Shown: positions 35,776 to 47,476 of the stretch, piece by piece
How positions within the stretch are numbered: the first letter of the stretch is position 1
Layout: every line of letters starts with the position of its first letter
From: Crocodylus rhombifer
Lineage: Eukaryota; Chordata; Crocodylia; Crocodylidae
Direction: 5' to 3'
NCBI GenBank assembly: GCA_038503035.1
Contig: JAVSML010024021.1
Span: 188,312 to 252,311, forward strand
Length of the DNA: 64,000 nt
Made by a program: the position numbers and the translations under genes
The notes under the pieces: generated by a model
The model's input: the letters and a program-made list of their open reading frames with translations, nothing else
Databases searched by the model: none
Told to the model about the DNA's origin: nothing

Positions 35776-37368
35776 TGAGTCAAATATAGTAATAGAAATT
35801 CAAGCAATCCATAGCCATTTGTGAGGAAGGGTTGGTGGCTTTGTAATTAAAAATCTAGTGACAGCTACTACAACTATGACAGGCTAAGCTAGGATTCTTC
35901 TATGAGAATGTTCTCATGCACAGAACTGCATTAAGTCTGTTATATCACTTCTGAACTGCAAGCCTGCTTGAGCCAGAAAAAGCATTGCTGGTTTAGCGTA
36001 GTGTTGCATATGCACCAGTAGGTTTTGCCTCTCAGGGGAGCTTATAGCTGAGTGCATAGCACCATACAAAGCGTCATACTGCTCCTGGTCCGTGCCTCAG
36101 TGGTGCCATCTGAGATGGAATATATTTTCTAGGAAAGAAATTTTAAACCTGGGCAAAATCCCATCTTTTAAAATTCTGCCAGGACAACAGGATAACTTTC
36201 TTCAAGGGTAGAATGTTTCAGCCAAATTAAGACATTTGGGGCCTTTAGATCTGCTATTCAACTTTGGTTCAGTTCCTGGTTCTTGTATGGGTTGCATGTA
36301 TGACCATGCGCTGTATGTTTCAAAGTAGTATGAGGTAGTTAGGTGCCCAAATTTTTTTGAATTCTATGCAAAATGAACACCTAAGTCTCTTTAAGTTTCT
36401 TAGAATGCTGTCTAAATCTCTATGTGCTTCATTTCACCATCTGCAAACTGGAATAAAATATACTACCTTTCACCCATTTATTTTCAAACTTATCCTATTC
36501 AGGCTTAAATTTCCTAGACCTGTAACTGCCTGACATATAGGTGCTACCATGACAGGTTCAGGGACTCAAATATATTTTTATTTAAGACTTATTTTCTTTA
36601 ACATAGTTCTTTACATATCTTTTTCAAAACTAGAGTATTTAAGTTTCACTTAAATGTTTTAATTCTTTCTTTATATCTTATTTATTCTTATATATAATTA
36701 TGTAACACCATGTATATTATATACATATGCACATATACACACACAAAACTATATATTGTTATAGCAAGTTTTGCATTATATATGGGTATGGATCTATAGA
36801 GACACACATGCATACTACATGCATATTATATATACAGTTAAACAGTAAACAGTAATATAAACCTGTGGTTGCACATTCACTTACAGGGAAAAAAAAAAAG
36901 AACTCTAATCCTTTAAAATGAGTGGTGGACACAATAAATGAAACAGCATTTATCATCTGGAATAGTCATTCTTTTTGACATCTTTGTTATGCAAAAAGTG
37001 ACAACACTATTGTACCTGGCAGCTTACATATTAGAGAATAATTTATGTATTTAATAATTTACAGTATAATAATGATTTGTGAAAATGAATTATTGATGAA
37101 AGAAAACTATTTTAAAGGAATAATATATGAACAGTCACTGCTGCATATAATAGTTTTATGTTATTGACAAAATTCACATTAGACTATATACTCTTTTTTG
37201 GGATACAATTGTTTGCTCAGTCAGAATATGTAGACTCTGCCTGGAACATTGTATATGGTACCACAAAATAATAAATACCAGCTTTTGAGTGTCCTCTCCC
37301 TCTCTCATATTTATTATTATTTTGAGACAGCATATACAATGTTTCAGGCACAGTCTATACATTCTCTG
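35776..37368. other. Unique AT-rich sequence
   Basis: No gene or repeat recognised. Confidence 0.5.
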
Positions 37369-37416
37369 TGTGTATGTGTGTGTGGGTATATGTATACATA
37401 AACCCCCACACACACA
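37369..37416. repeat. TG ... CA simple tract
   Basis: TG repeats followed by a tatatgtatacata core and CA repeats. The whole is partly self-complementary. Confidence 0.8.
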
Positions 37417-37452
37417 TAATGTGTAGACTCCTGATACACACTCAATAATACG

Positions 37453-37899
37453 TAGGGATTTGCTCAACTTACGATTTCACAGAAATCATAAAATCGAATG
37501 TTGTTCATGAAATTGGGCAATATCTGTAAAATCCACAAAAAATCCCCACTTACTAAAAATAAAATGCCATCTTCCCAGAGGAAACTCATTGTCCTCATGG
37601 CCACTGCGGCTTGGCCACACAGCCAGCTGAGGGGGCAAAGGGGAAGGGGACTGCCTGAATGAAAGGGAGTAACCAAGATGGCTGCTGCTTCCACTCCTCA
37701 CTGCTGATTGGGCTGAGTGCTGCCTGCCATGTGGCCGCACCCCTCTCAACCAATCAGCAGTGAGAGTCAGGTCCACTGGGGTCCCTTGGCCAGAGGCATG
37801 GGAAAGCCCTTGCTGCAATAAGTCTGTAAAAATGGTATCCAGCCCTGCAATCTGCCTGCAAAATTGGCTTCCTGCCTCCTCAATTTGGGTAGATCCCTA
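37453..37899. mobile_element. MITE family C copy 2
   Basis: The ends are TAGGGATTTGCTC and GGGTAGATCCCTA. The orientation is opposite to copy 1 at 24578-25040. Shared internal landmarks, in order, are a block around atccccact/aatccccatg, the ccagaggaaa block, ggccactgcggc, aagatggctgctgc and ccaatcagcagtga. Flanking octamers (ataatacg and tctataca) match only partly, so the duplication is decayed. It is about 447 bp and non-coding. Confidence 0.75.
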
Positions 37900-38018
37900 T
37901 CTATACATGCTGTTCTGACTCTAACTGCTCAGACTTAATGAAGATTGTCTTGTTTAACAGTATCCTAACTCTACACTTGGTCAAATAAAAAATGTCACCT
38001 GAAGAAATCCTTGCCCCC

Positions 38019-38030
<12 letters not shown>
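37900..38030. other. Unique spacer
   Basis: Nothing recognised between the MITE and the microsatellite. Confidence 0.5.

Positions 38031-38092
<62 letters not shown>
38031..38092. repeat. Compound (CT)n(AC)n microsatellite
   Basis: About 12 CT units pass directly into about 19 AC units, both uninterrupted. This is likely a polymorphic locus. Confidence 0.95.
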
Positions 38093-38097
<5 letters not shown>

Positions 38098-38299
38098 CCA
38101 TTTTTTAAATCCCACTGGTATGTGCCTGTAGATATCTGATCTAAGCTTCTAAGCAGTGTCTAAAGAAAGGATAACAACTAATATGGCTACCGAAGCTCTT
38201 TATTTTCACTCCCAGCATGCTGTGAGTTCACAGGTAAGGAAGGAAGAAACTACAAGCCACTAGTGGGTCAACAGGAAGCCCTGCACAGTCCACTGGTCT

Positions 38300-39157
38300 T
38301 GTAGCAAAACCCCCAGTCTTTTGTTTTATTTTACTTAAAACTACATTTCCTTCCCTTCCCCAGCCATTTTTTTTACTTTCTCTCTGCCCTCTGCATTGCT
38401 TACAACTAGTTATAAATAGTTATGATAAGTTATAGTTAAGTTAAAACATAGGATAAGCTCTTCTTTGCTACATTACTTTAACAAACTCCTTTTACATTGT
38501 TCAGGTATCATTGTAAATAGTGTTCTATATTTTGGTATTGATTTTTACTGTTTTAAATTGTATTCCTATTATGTTTATATTGATTTTTTACTGTTTTATA
38601 TTGATATTCTATGATTTAGGCCTGTTTCTGTTAGTTAGCCAAAATGATGTCAAGTCTCCATCTTGTCTTGTCAAGTCTCCATTTTGTGTCCCCTGCCCAG
38701 GCATACCCTACTGTAATTGTGTTTTAACTGTGACCCATACCTACCCCTCCTATGTAAATTGGTTCCTGGATGAATGAGAGTGAATGAGGGTGCTTGAGAC
38801 ATAATGGTAGTAGCCACGCCACCTATCCACCCAGAGGCCTTGCCGGCAACTCCCTCTGGACAATGCCGCACTGGAGAAGACCCCAACTGGCTATTGAGGA
38901 TCAACTCTCAGCCTGGGATAGGTAGCTATCACCCACATCTTCCGTCCAAGCAAGGGACCTGATTTCTGTTTCTATACAGCTTGACTTCAATCCCTCTACT
39001 GAGCTTTTTCCCCTCCTACTGCCATTGTGCGAGTGCGTGTGGAAGAGAGAGAGTGCGTCTGTGTAGGAACCAAGAAATTTGTGGTCTATGCATTGCATTA
39101 CCTGTCTAATAAAATTGATATTTGGGACCCCGAGGTGGTTTTTGTCTTGTTGCAATC
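38300..39157 (+). mobile_element. LTR-like repeat, copy 1 (possible solo LTR)
   Basis: The repeat starts TGTAGCAAAACCCC at the same sharp boundary as the copy at 62001; flanks upstream of the two are unrelated. The first 515 bp or so are shared (tgtaaatagtgtt, gatttaggcctgtttctgt, atgtcaagtctccat, gcccaggcat, cctatgtaaattggttcctg, gcttgagacataatggtag). Beyond this the two copies differ. This copy has AATAAA at 39109-39114, about 45 bp before tgttgca, which would suit an R-U5 end with TG...CA termini. I see no clear target duplication or coding interior. The LTR nature is an inference; the dispersed repeat is certain. Confidence 0.6.
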
Positions 39158-39169
39158 CCCATCCCTGGG

Positions 39170-39675
39170 CTCTCCACACCCCCGCCCCCAATTTCTAACT
39201 GCCTTCCCTTTGCTTACTTCCAGCTCTCTGCTCTCCTCCTCCCCCCACCTACAGCTTGCCTCCTGGTTCTGCTTTTAACCCCTGACTCACCTCCTGGCTC
39301 CTCTTTTCACCCCCCCGGCTTGCCTCCTGGCTCTGCTTTTAACTCCCAATCTGCCTCCCCACTCTCCCCCTGACCTGTCTCTGCTTCCTTTCAGTTCTCC
39401 ACTCTCTCCCTGCCCCTGGCTTGCCTCCCAGCTTCTCTTCTCTTTCCATGGCCCCAGCTGTCTTCTAACCCCTGACCTAACTCCCAGCTCCTCTCCTACC
39501 CCTGACTTACCTCCTCTCAGCTCTCCGCTGCTTCCAGCTCTCTGGTCTTCTCCTTGCTTCAGCTCTGGCACTGCCCTCTGCCTCCTTGGTTTGCGACCTC
39601 TGGGCTTTGCCTCCCTGCTGTCTCTTAGCATCCTGGCTCTGATCCCCATGCTCCCCTCTGCCTCCTCCGCCTAGG
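39170..39675. repeat. Polypyrimidine minisatellite
   Basis: About 500 bp in which the plus strand is overwhelmingly C and T. It is built from loosely repeated units such as gcttgcctcctggctctgct, tttaacccctgac and cagctctcc. It lies immediately downstream of the LTR-like repeat. Arg/Gly/Glu-rich frames on the minus strand (39287-39704) are artefacts of the purine-rich complement. Confidence 0.85.
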
Positions 39676-40540
39676 GCTCCAAGTGCCCCCCAGTCACCAA
39701 ACACCCCAATTACCTTGAAGTACCCTCTAGTGTTAAGTTACACAGCCACTGAAGTGTGTGTTTGTGTGTGGACCCATAGTATCATATGTGCAGTTTGTGT
39801 GTGTATATAATTTTGTGTCATGCCCTCCTGCCCAACAGCATGACATTGAGATCCCAAGCATTGATCTGGCACATGTCAACTCCACAGTCTCCAGGCAAGC
39901 CAGGTCTGCACTCCCTCCTTCCTGCAGCAAGTTAACAGAAAAGAGGAAGCTTGCATTTACCTAGAGAGAAAGCATGTGTGCAAACAAGCAAGCAGAAAAC
40001 CAGAAACCTGCTGCTTAATTCCCATTGCTCCTGAAAAGAGTAGACACTGCCCTGAGGCATGAGCTGCAAGAAGCAGGTAGCTTCTATTTCAACATAACCA
40101 AGATGCCAAGGAAAAGGGAGACACTTTACTTTCACTAACTACCAAAAGGTAGTAAAGACTGCAGGAAAGCTCCAGACCAGAAAGAAATGCCTTTTGTTCA
40201 AGCTGGCCAATGCCACAGCCCTACAGTATGCTGTCTGAGAATATGGATACTTCACAATACTTCACTAACTGAATCTAAGGGAGATAGTCCTGGAGTGAAA
40301 TAGTGTGCACCTATCTTTTTATAAACATGTATTATTTAACATTAATGCATTCTTTCCCCAGGTATCAACATCCCAGTCTTAGTCAAGTCCCACTATGTTA
40401 TACTGCTATATTTGAAGTGTATTTTCTTCACCAGTGCTTGTTTTATGTACCTTATTAACCCTTTAATTTTGGCTCTAAACTATCTGGCAGTTTTGTAGAA
40501 CTGACTTCTCCAGAAGCCACACCTTTGTATATAGAAGAGT
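39676..40540. other. Unique sequence
   Basis: No gene or repeat recognised. Confidence 0.5.
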
Positions 40541-40549
40541 AGGCACTTT

Positions 40550-40831
40550 AGGCATCTTTACACATGCCCCTGGGGGTGATGCAGGAGGTACTTCTCTAAT
40601 TAAAAACATTCATAATCTCTTGTGTATTCAGTATCCTGGACTTCAAAATGATGGCAGTGGCACTTCAAAGCACCCCCACCACCATTTTAAGGCATGGCGG
40701 TACTGAATATATGAGATGTGGAAACATACCGTTAACACACTATTTAGCACTCTCTACCAGACTTGATTAATTGTGTCTGCTCCAACAAGCTGTGATTACA
40801 GCATATTGGAGCAGGGTCCTTGTACATCTAC
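40550..40831. mobile_element. MITE family D copy with 9-bp target duplication
   Basis: A perfect 9-bp direct repeat aggcacttt flanks the segment (40541-40549 and 40832-40840). The ends aggcatctttacacatg and tccttgtacatctac are imperfectly complementary. They resemble the CTACA-type ends at 16217 and 47477. It is about 282 bp with no coding capacity. The 8-9 bp duplication suggests an hAT-type transposase acted in trans. Confidence 0.65.
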
Positions 40832-40840
40832 AGGCACTTT

Positions 40841-41650
40841 TTGAGTAGAGCCATACAGGAATCCAGAGAAACCAGAAACCCAGGATGCAAACTATTTGAG
40901 GAAAAGGGATAAGGTGATCAAGACTGGGGGGATGCAAAGCAGGCAGACAATGGGGGGATGGCGTGCACCTTGGTGTGAAACAACATTACAAATGTCCCTT
41001 TTGCTTGATTCAGATTCATATACATGTGGGGCTACTTCTAGCATTTTCAGAAAGGGTGTCTCTGTCTAAGTCTAGAGAAGGGACTCTTCTCTAAGTCACT
41101 ACCTGCCTCCTCCAGTACTAGGACCAGTGGGGCAGTGGGCTAGCCAGGATTGCTGGGCAAATAACCCACACATGCCCCATACACTGGGACACTGCATAAC
41201 CTATTAAGAGTTTCAGAAACATATATCCAATTGTTTTTTGTCAACAGAATAATGAAAGCACCTTCAGCAAGTGCCAGAAGCTTCACTGAGACCTAAATTA
41301 GACCTGAGATAAGTATTCTGTGCAAAAATTGAGTGGAAAAACAGATCTGATATGAAGTTTTGTTACATGTTCTAAATCCTCCTTCAGTTTATTTTGAAAA
41401 TTTTCTCTTTCTCACGTACCTTGAACTTGATATTAAATCCAACTATCAGAAGGCTGATATTGGAAAAAAAAAGACACTCAAGGATGCTCTTGTGGGTTTT
41501 TTCTTATCAAATATGGTTTTTGTTTTGTTTGAATAGAAATTTCTAAGGAGCATGAATTCCTGGGCTTCAACGCTAAAGAAAAGCATAGCCATACAATCTC
41601 AGGCAGCAAAAAAGCACCGTTTTTTGGAAAGCACTAGTAGTAATAGTTTA
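40841..41650. other. Unique sequence
   Basis: No gene or repeat recognised. Confidence 0.5.
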
Positions 41651-41659
41651 TTTTGAGAT

Positions 41660-41949
41660 CAGGTTAGAAACCTGGTCAATTGACCAGTTAAGTATTGTCA
41701 ATTGACCAGTCAATTGACTGCATATTTTTTGACCAGCCAAAGATTATAGCAATTTTACAAAAAACAAAACCAAACCCTACTTTTTGACAGAAATATGATT
41801 GCTTATTGTTTTTGACACATTTTTAATGGAAAATATGTGCTTTTTCTGTCTATTATTTGAGTCTATTGGCAATCTTTTTACAATTTTTGACTGGTATTTG
41901 ACCAGTCAATTGACCAAACTTTATCTGCCCAGTCCAATACCCAACCCTA
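41660..41949. mobile_element. MITE family B, uninterrupted copy
   Basis: This is a full-length relative of the CR1-split copy at 12091-14910, in the same orientation and about 290 bp. The right end reads ccaaccctа-type (cccaaccct then a), complementary to a TAGGGTTGG-type left end. The actual left end caggttagaaacc is diverged. The 9-bp direct repeat ttttgagat flanks it at 41651-41659 and 41950-41958. Subterminal ccagtcaattga phrases occur in both orientations, giving foldback potential. Confidence 0.88.
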
Positions 41950-41958
41950 TTTTGAGAT

Positions 41959-42328
41959 GAGAAAATGTTAAAACACATTCTAGGATAGAATGTGTTTTAA
42001 GAGCTCTAAGAGCTGGTTTGAAAAAATTCTGCTGGAATTTTTTTGTTTTATTTGAAAATGCTAATTTATAAAAATAAAAACAACATGTAGATCCGGAGGA
42101 AAGTCATTCCATCTGAATGCTGCCTGTGTTTCACCTAACCTAATGGCAGCAACCTGGCAAGCTGCTATGGAGCTGGTACTCTGAGAGCTTCCCGGCTTTC
42201 TAAGCTACCTGACTTGAGAAATATACACAAGTGAGTCACAGCTTCAAAGAGGCAGCTGCCCCAGCTGTAGGAAGAGGAGACCCAGCTGTTTAAATTCTCC
42301 ACCCTAATGTGTGAACTCCCTGGTATGA
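41959..42328. other. Unique sequence
   Basis: No gene or repeat recognised. Confidence 0.5.
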
Positions 42329-42400
42329 TTCATAGATTTAGAATCAGAAGGGACCCCAAAGGATCATCGTGTCCAACCCCCTGCCCTATGATATACTTTA
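42329..42400 (-). mobile_element. CR1 3'-end fragment, antisense
   Basis: The order attcatagatttagaatcag, aagggaccccaaaggatc, gtccaaccccctgccct is the complement of a CR1 3' terminus. Only the tail remains. Confidence 0.82.
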
Positions 42401-45289
42401 GGAGCATGTTCTTTGCCAGTAATAAGAGCAGAGGATCAGGGCTCTCCATTTGCCTGCTTATTTCTCTGTTAGGTGGAAGACTGATGTCTTGGAGGAGAGG
42501 CAGTACTAGAACTAAACAATAATTCTGCTCCCCGAACTTGGGTCATCTTTTACTGAGAATGCATTATTTCAATAATTCTTTCCCCAGTTTTTCTTCACCC
42601 CTATACTTAGGTGAGGCTCAAACTAGCCTCAGACACTGAAGTAAGGTTTATTCCTTTTGCACAGTTTTTATTAGCCAGACCCTTTGTCATCTCTCATTAT
42701 CTCAGAACACACTGAAAATACTAATGATTAGAGGCATATCTGTTAGAAACATAAACCTGGTCTATGATGGCCTGTTGAGCCATGACAGCTCTTGATCTTT
42801 CACTGTATTGATGTTGCTGTGGTTTTCCAGTGCTCAGCTATACTTGAAACCCGTGAATTACACTGAACACAACACTTTTAAAAATCTTTTTTTTAGAGGT
42901 TGATAGTCCCTGATGAGATTTGGATTCTTAGCTATAGGTAACTTTGAAAAGCAGTAAAACAAAATAATCTTTGATAAGTAATGGGTACTATGCATCAGGA
43001 TACTAACAACCACCTTTCATGATGCTATGTATATACAATACTTATTATGGAACTGTTGGGATGATCAAGTGGAGCCCCTATGCTTTCAATAATACTACCT
43101 CAAAATGCACAGCATTTCTTATTCTTATTACGCATTTAACAAAGAACTAGTTCCCAGTTTTATAAGGGTTTTTATAAAAAGAGATTACTTTCAGAAAAGC
43201 AAAAGGTATTTGTTGGCAAGGACTGTGCAGTTTCAAGCAAAAGAAAAGCTGGGGGCAGGACTATTTTGTGATAAAATACAAAAAAAAGGCTATTAGCAAG
43301 TCACCTCCCAACAATGGATCTGTTTGTATATCTAACTAAAGGGTCTGTCTTGTTTCTCTGTGCTACTGCAACATTACCAAAGCAAGCTACCCTGCAGCCA
43401 GACACCAACTCCACAAAATGAGCATAAAGGTTGTAAAATAGGCCTCCCAATTTATGAATCATTGGGTTTCAATGGAAGATGTGTGGCTTATCATCTCTGA
43501 ACAGCAGGTCACTTACTAAGATGTCTAAGTACAGGTCTGAGTGCTCATGCTAGAAAAATCTCACACAATGTCTTCATGATGAGGCCTTTATAACTGAGGC
43601 TTTATGTGGACAGCAATGATGCAATGGTACTTCACTCCTTCAAGAGTAGGTATTTGCCTATTCATCTGTTCCTGACCCATATTTCCTCTTTCCTTTCTTT
43701 TTTTCAGGCTGGCAATGCTATTTCACTGAATTTTACCATATAGCTAAGTGGAAAAGCAAATCCCCAGTCCTGACTTAAAAAATGTTAAAAAGTGAACATT
43801 GCCTTAATGTGGACTAGTAAGCGCCGCCAGGTTTGGCTTCTTGTCTGTAAAGCATTTTTTGAATAGACCTTTTGGAATCATTTGAAATTATTCAGAGATT
43901 TAGGCTGCTTATAGACATAAAAAAACCAAACACAAATGGTACTTTATTTTAAATTCAGCATGCCCCTACACTGAGCTCAGCATATGCCCAGAAGAGGCAT
44001 CATGTTAGTTTGACCTGATTTGCTAAACTTCTGTATAGATCGGGCAATTCAGTGAGGTTTTTTGGTATTATCTAATAGCTGATTGAATCAGCTTTAAATA
44101 AAAGTGCCAAAAAGTCCCAGTGAAGCATGCGATCCATACAGACACCACAGAGCTGGGTCAAACTAACATGCTGCTTGTTCTGGTAAAGTGCTTCCCCCCC
44201 CCCCCCCCCGTCTGTCAGCAGCCATTGATGCTAAACACCCATGAATATCAAGCCACTTATTTAGATGCCATGATGAAGGATGTGGGAGTTTGTCAATTCT
44301 GTGTTGACAGAAAAAAAAAGTGCTGAAACTAGTATAGACAAAGAAAACTAGTCTGTGAAGGGCAGTCTATGAGCTATAATGGAAGGCAGAAATTAATAAG
44401 GATTAAAAGTTTGCCATTATTTGTTCACCTTCTAGAAAACTTAGTAAGTTTCCAAACCACAGTGGGTGCAGACAGAAGGGCAGTTCTCTGCTGTAATGGA
44501 GAAGACTTTGCAGGAAGCGTTCTGAGTTACAATAAACCCTTGGACCAAACAGAAGTTCACTGTTGGCTCCAGGGGTGAGGGGAATCTAGTTGCTGGATGA
44601 AGCCTGCAGCTGGTTTGCCTTAGCAATGGCTCCTCCTCCCTGTTTTCAAAATGGGAGTGGGGAAAGGGAGCAGAGGGAGCTCATTCTAGAGGTTCCCCAG
44701 GCAGTGCTGGAGGGTGAGGTGGGTGAATTGGAGCCCCGTGGGGGAGCAGGGGCTCCAATACATATGCCCACCTCTCCATTGTGGGCTGAAAACCCCCCAG
44801 ATCAAGCTCCCTCCATTTCATTCCCCCCTCCCATTCTGAAAACAGCTTGAGGTTAGGAGGCAGAGCAGACAAGTTACAGACAAAGCTATATTTTGAAACA
44901 TCTTCATCTGTCACCTCATGTAATGAGGGTTCAGATTTTCGCCCGATCAGCCATTTTTGAAGCAGTTTGCAGCCATGCACGCGTGTTTGGACATGGCTAT
45001 AAATTGCTTTCTGTGGCCAGATAAGGTGCAAATTGTCACTTGCGTGTACACCCAGTGTGTGCTGATCCAGACATAGGAACCTGATAAGCAGGTTGTGAGA
45101 ACAGTTGTGAACTAATGCTTGTATGGAAGGAAAAGGAGGCCACTAGCCAGCTCACAGATGAGTCAAAGGTCTGTAAGTTCTTTCCCATATATATTAATGC
45201 ACACAAAATTAAGGATGGCTCATTTAACATAGCTTATGAAAAAATGCACACATACTGCAACCAAATGGTGTGGGGCTGGGGGGGGGGTT
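42401..45289. other. Unassigned sequence with a C16 run
   Basis: No gene recognised. A run of 16 C lies at 44194-44209. The interval 44580-44850 is GC-richer, and its overlapping frames on both strands lack domains. Confidence 0.45.
44194..44209. repeat. C16 homopolymer
   Basis: Sixteen consecutive C, on the opposite strand a G run with G-quadruplex potential. Confidence 0.9.
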
Positions 45290-45702
45290 AATAGACATTT
45301 GTGCTGAAAGGGACCCTGAAGGATCAGTGAGTCCAGCCCCCTGCCCCAGGGGCAGGAAGTCAGCAGGGATCATAGGATCCCAGAAGATAAACATCCAAAT
45401 GTGTCTTGAAGGCATTCAAAGTGGGTGCTTGAACCACCTCCAGCAGCAGTCTATTCCAAACCTTGGGGGCTCGGACAGTAAAGAAGTTCTTCCTTATGTC
45501 CGGTCTGAATCGGTCGCAGTGGAGTTTGTTACCATTCGTTCTTGTCATCCCTTTGGACACTCTGGTGAACAGACTTTCCCTCACATCCTGGTGAGCACCC
45601 TTGATAAACTTATAGGTGGCCACCAGATTGCCCCTGAGGCTGCACTTTTTCAGGCTGAAGAGCCCCATGGCTCTCAGGCTCTCATCAAAAGGTCTGTTTC
45701 AT
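45290..45702 (-). mobile_element. CR1 LINE, antisense 3' end with C-terminal ORF2
   Basis: On the minus strand an open frame (45360-45668) reads MGLFSLKKCSLRGNLVATYK, then FIKGAHQDVRESLFTRV, then DIRKNFFTVRAPKVWNRLL and VVQAPTLNAFKTHLDVYL. This is the C-terminal region of CR1 ORF2. It matches the 12-kb copy closely, block for block, so the two belong to one subfamily. The 3' tail at 45290-45360 shares agtccagccccctgcccc with the fragment at 20527. It is 5'-truncated at about 45702. The intact 102-codon stretch suggests a relatively young insertion. Confidence 0.93.
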
Positions 45703-46091
45703 AATTCCATTTTTTCACCATTTCAATAATTTTTGTTTTGTTTTGTCAGTAATTTCACCCAAACATCTTCAAAGGAAATAGACCTCTAATCTCCAAGTTG
45801 AGTTGTCAACAGGGTACAAGCAAAATGAAAAGACCCAGGTGACAAGAAATACTGGTGATTTACATCAAAAATATACATTTGCTTACTTAGCTTTGCTCAG
45901 CTAATTTACAAAAGTTTTGGCTTTTGTATCTGCCTTCACCTTTTCAGCCTTGCCAAATTTGACTATGTACTTCCAGGGAACATAAACATGGCTGTCATTC
46001 TCTCAATGATCAGACAAAACTATCCCTTCCAACTACCTTTGACATATCGCTACTTCCAGAACATAGCTTCAGCTACTTGAATAAGGAAAGA
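45703..46091. other. Unique AT-rich sequence
   Basis: No gene or repeat recognised. Confidence 0.5.
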
Positions 46092-47039
46092 TACCATATT
46101 TACTCAAATACAAGATGACTCTAAATATAAGATGACCCCCCCGATAATTAGATTCTCTATATGGAAAATCTATACATTTATTATAAATTTCCAGGTATAG
46201 AATAAAATTATTGGAGTATTGACTTAATTCCCCTTACACTACTACACCATGAAAAATAGTGGCCCTTACCCTCTGCCCCCCCACCCCCGACTTCTTCCCT
46301 CTGCAGCCTTTCTGTTCCTGCCTGCTTACTGTCAGACCCTGCTTAGTCGCTGTTCCCTTCCCAAGCACAAAGTGGAAGCTCACATGTAACAGTGACAGTA
46401 AGAAGAGGAAAGGGACAGAGAAGAGGGTAGAAACTACAGATGGGAACAGGAGACTGCTGTGAGTTTGACTGGCCCCAAACCTGACTGCTGCAAATTTTAA
46501 CACAGGTACTGTATGAACACAATTTTGACCATTACTTTTGTACCTACATAAATATAGTACAAACTGTGCATGTTATTTGCCCAGAGCCCAAATGCTCATG
46601 ACTTCTATAGTTATTTGGGCTTAGCCCCAACAGAGACAACAGTGTGTTTCAAGCCATGGTGGCCTCATAGACCTGCACTGCTCAGTATGCATGAACTCCA
46701 GATATCCTCCACAGAGGATCCACATGTTATTTAGTCTTGAAATCATAACTGGAACTGGGAGTTCCTGTCACAAATCCAGGAACCCTCCAAAATTTATATG
46801 TAGTTGAGGCTGCCTAGTCTGGTGATGTTTGCCAGACGTTTAAAGCTCATAAAGAAATGAGAATGATTGGAAATGGGAAAGAAAGGCACAGCATAGCTGT
46901 TGGAGTGGAGAGGAAGTCAAAATTTATTTGATGTAGTGGTTCACCATGACTTGAAAAAGACTTAGCACTTTTAGGGGAAATGACCACAATGGGCACTATA
47001 CCTTACTCAGATAGACTGTACTGATCTGTTCTTGTGGTG

Positions 47040-47360
47040 GGTTCCCATCAGCATCTAGGGTTTTTGGCTAATATCAAGCATTTTGGGCACTAAGGTGGGG
47101 GGGGGTGTCAGGCCTTCAGTATTGCAGTATCTCCAGACCCAGTACTAATTCCCTGTGGAGGGAACACTCACCCATTTTTTAAAAGGCCAATAAATAAATA
47201 AATAGGTTCCCATCAGCATTTTTGGCACCAGAGGAGGGTGCCAGAATTTGTTCCAGCCTCTTTGAATGCTAGCCTGCTGTTGCAGTATCTCCAGACCTGG
47301 TGCTCATTCACTCCTGGGGAAGTAACTCCCCCATTTTTGAAGCCTCCCCCACCTCAAAAG
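47040..47360. repeat. Imperfect tandem units of about 160 bp
   Basis: Units start at gttcccatcagcat (47040 and 47208), with a third beginning gtttccattggtgt near 47361. Each full unit continues through tttttggc, ggcac/gggcac, tgcagtatctccagac and ccattttt in the same order. One unit carries a short AAAT/AATA tract (47191-47205). Confidence 0.8.
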
Positions 47361-47476
47361 GTTTCCATTGGTGTTTTTGCCCAATTTGGGCCATGTGTTT
47401 TATGGACACACTCAACATGGGCTGCAACAACTTCATAGTTGGTTTCCATGACTGAGCACATGATTCTTCTCGCCCA

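Noticed and set aside
39287..39704. Arg/Gly/Glu-rich frames on the minus strand
   Set aside because: They are by-products of the polypyrimidine minisatellite, with no conserved motif.
47040..47360. Possible CRISPR-like regular repeat
   Set aside because: The units are long, imperfect and abutting, without constant short repeats and unique spacers. The genome is eukaryotic.
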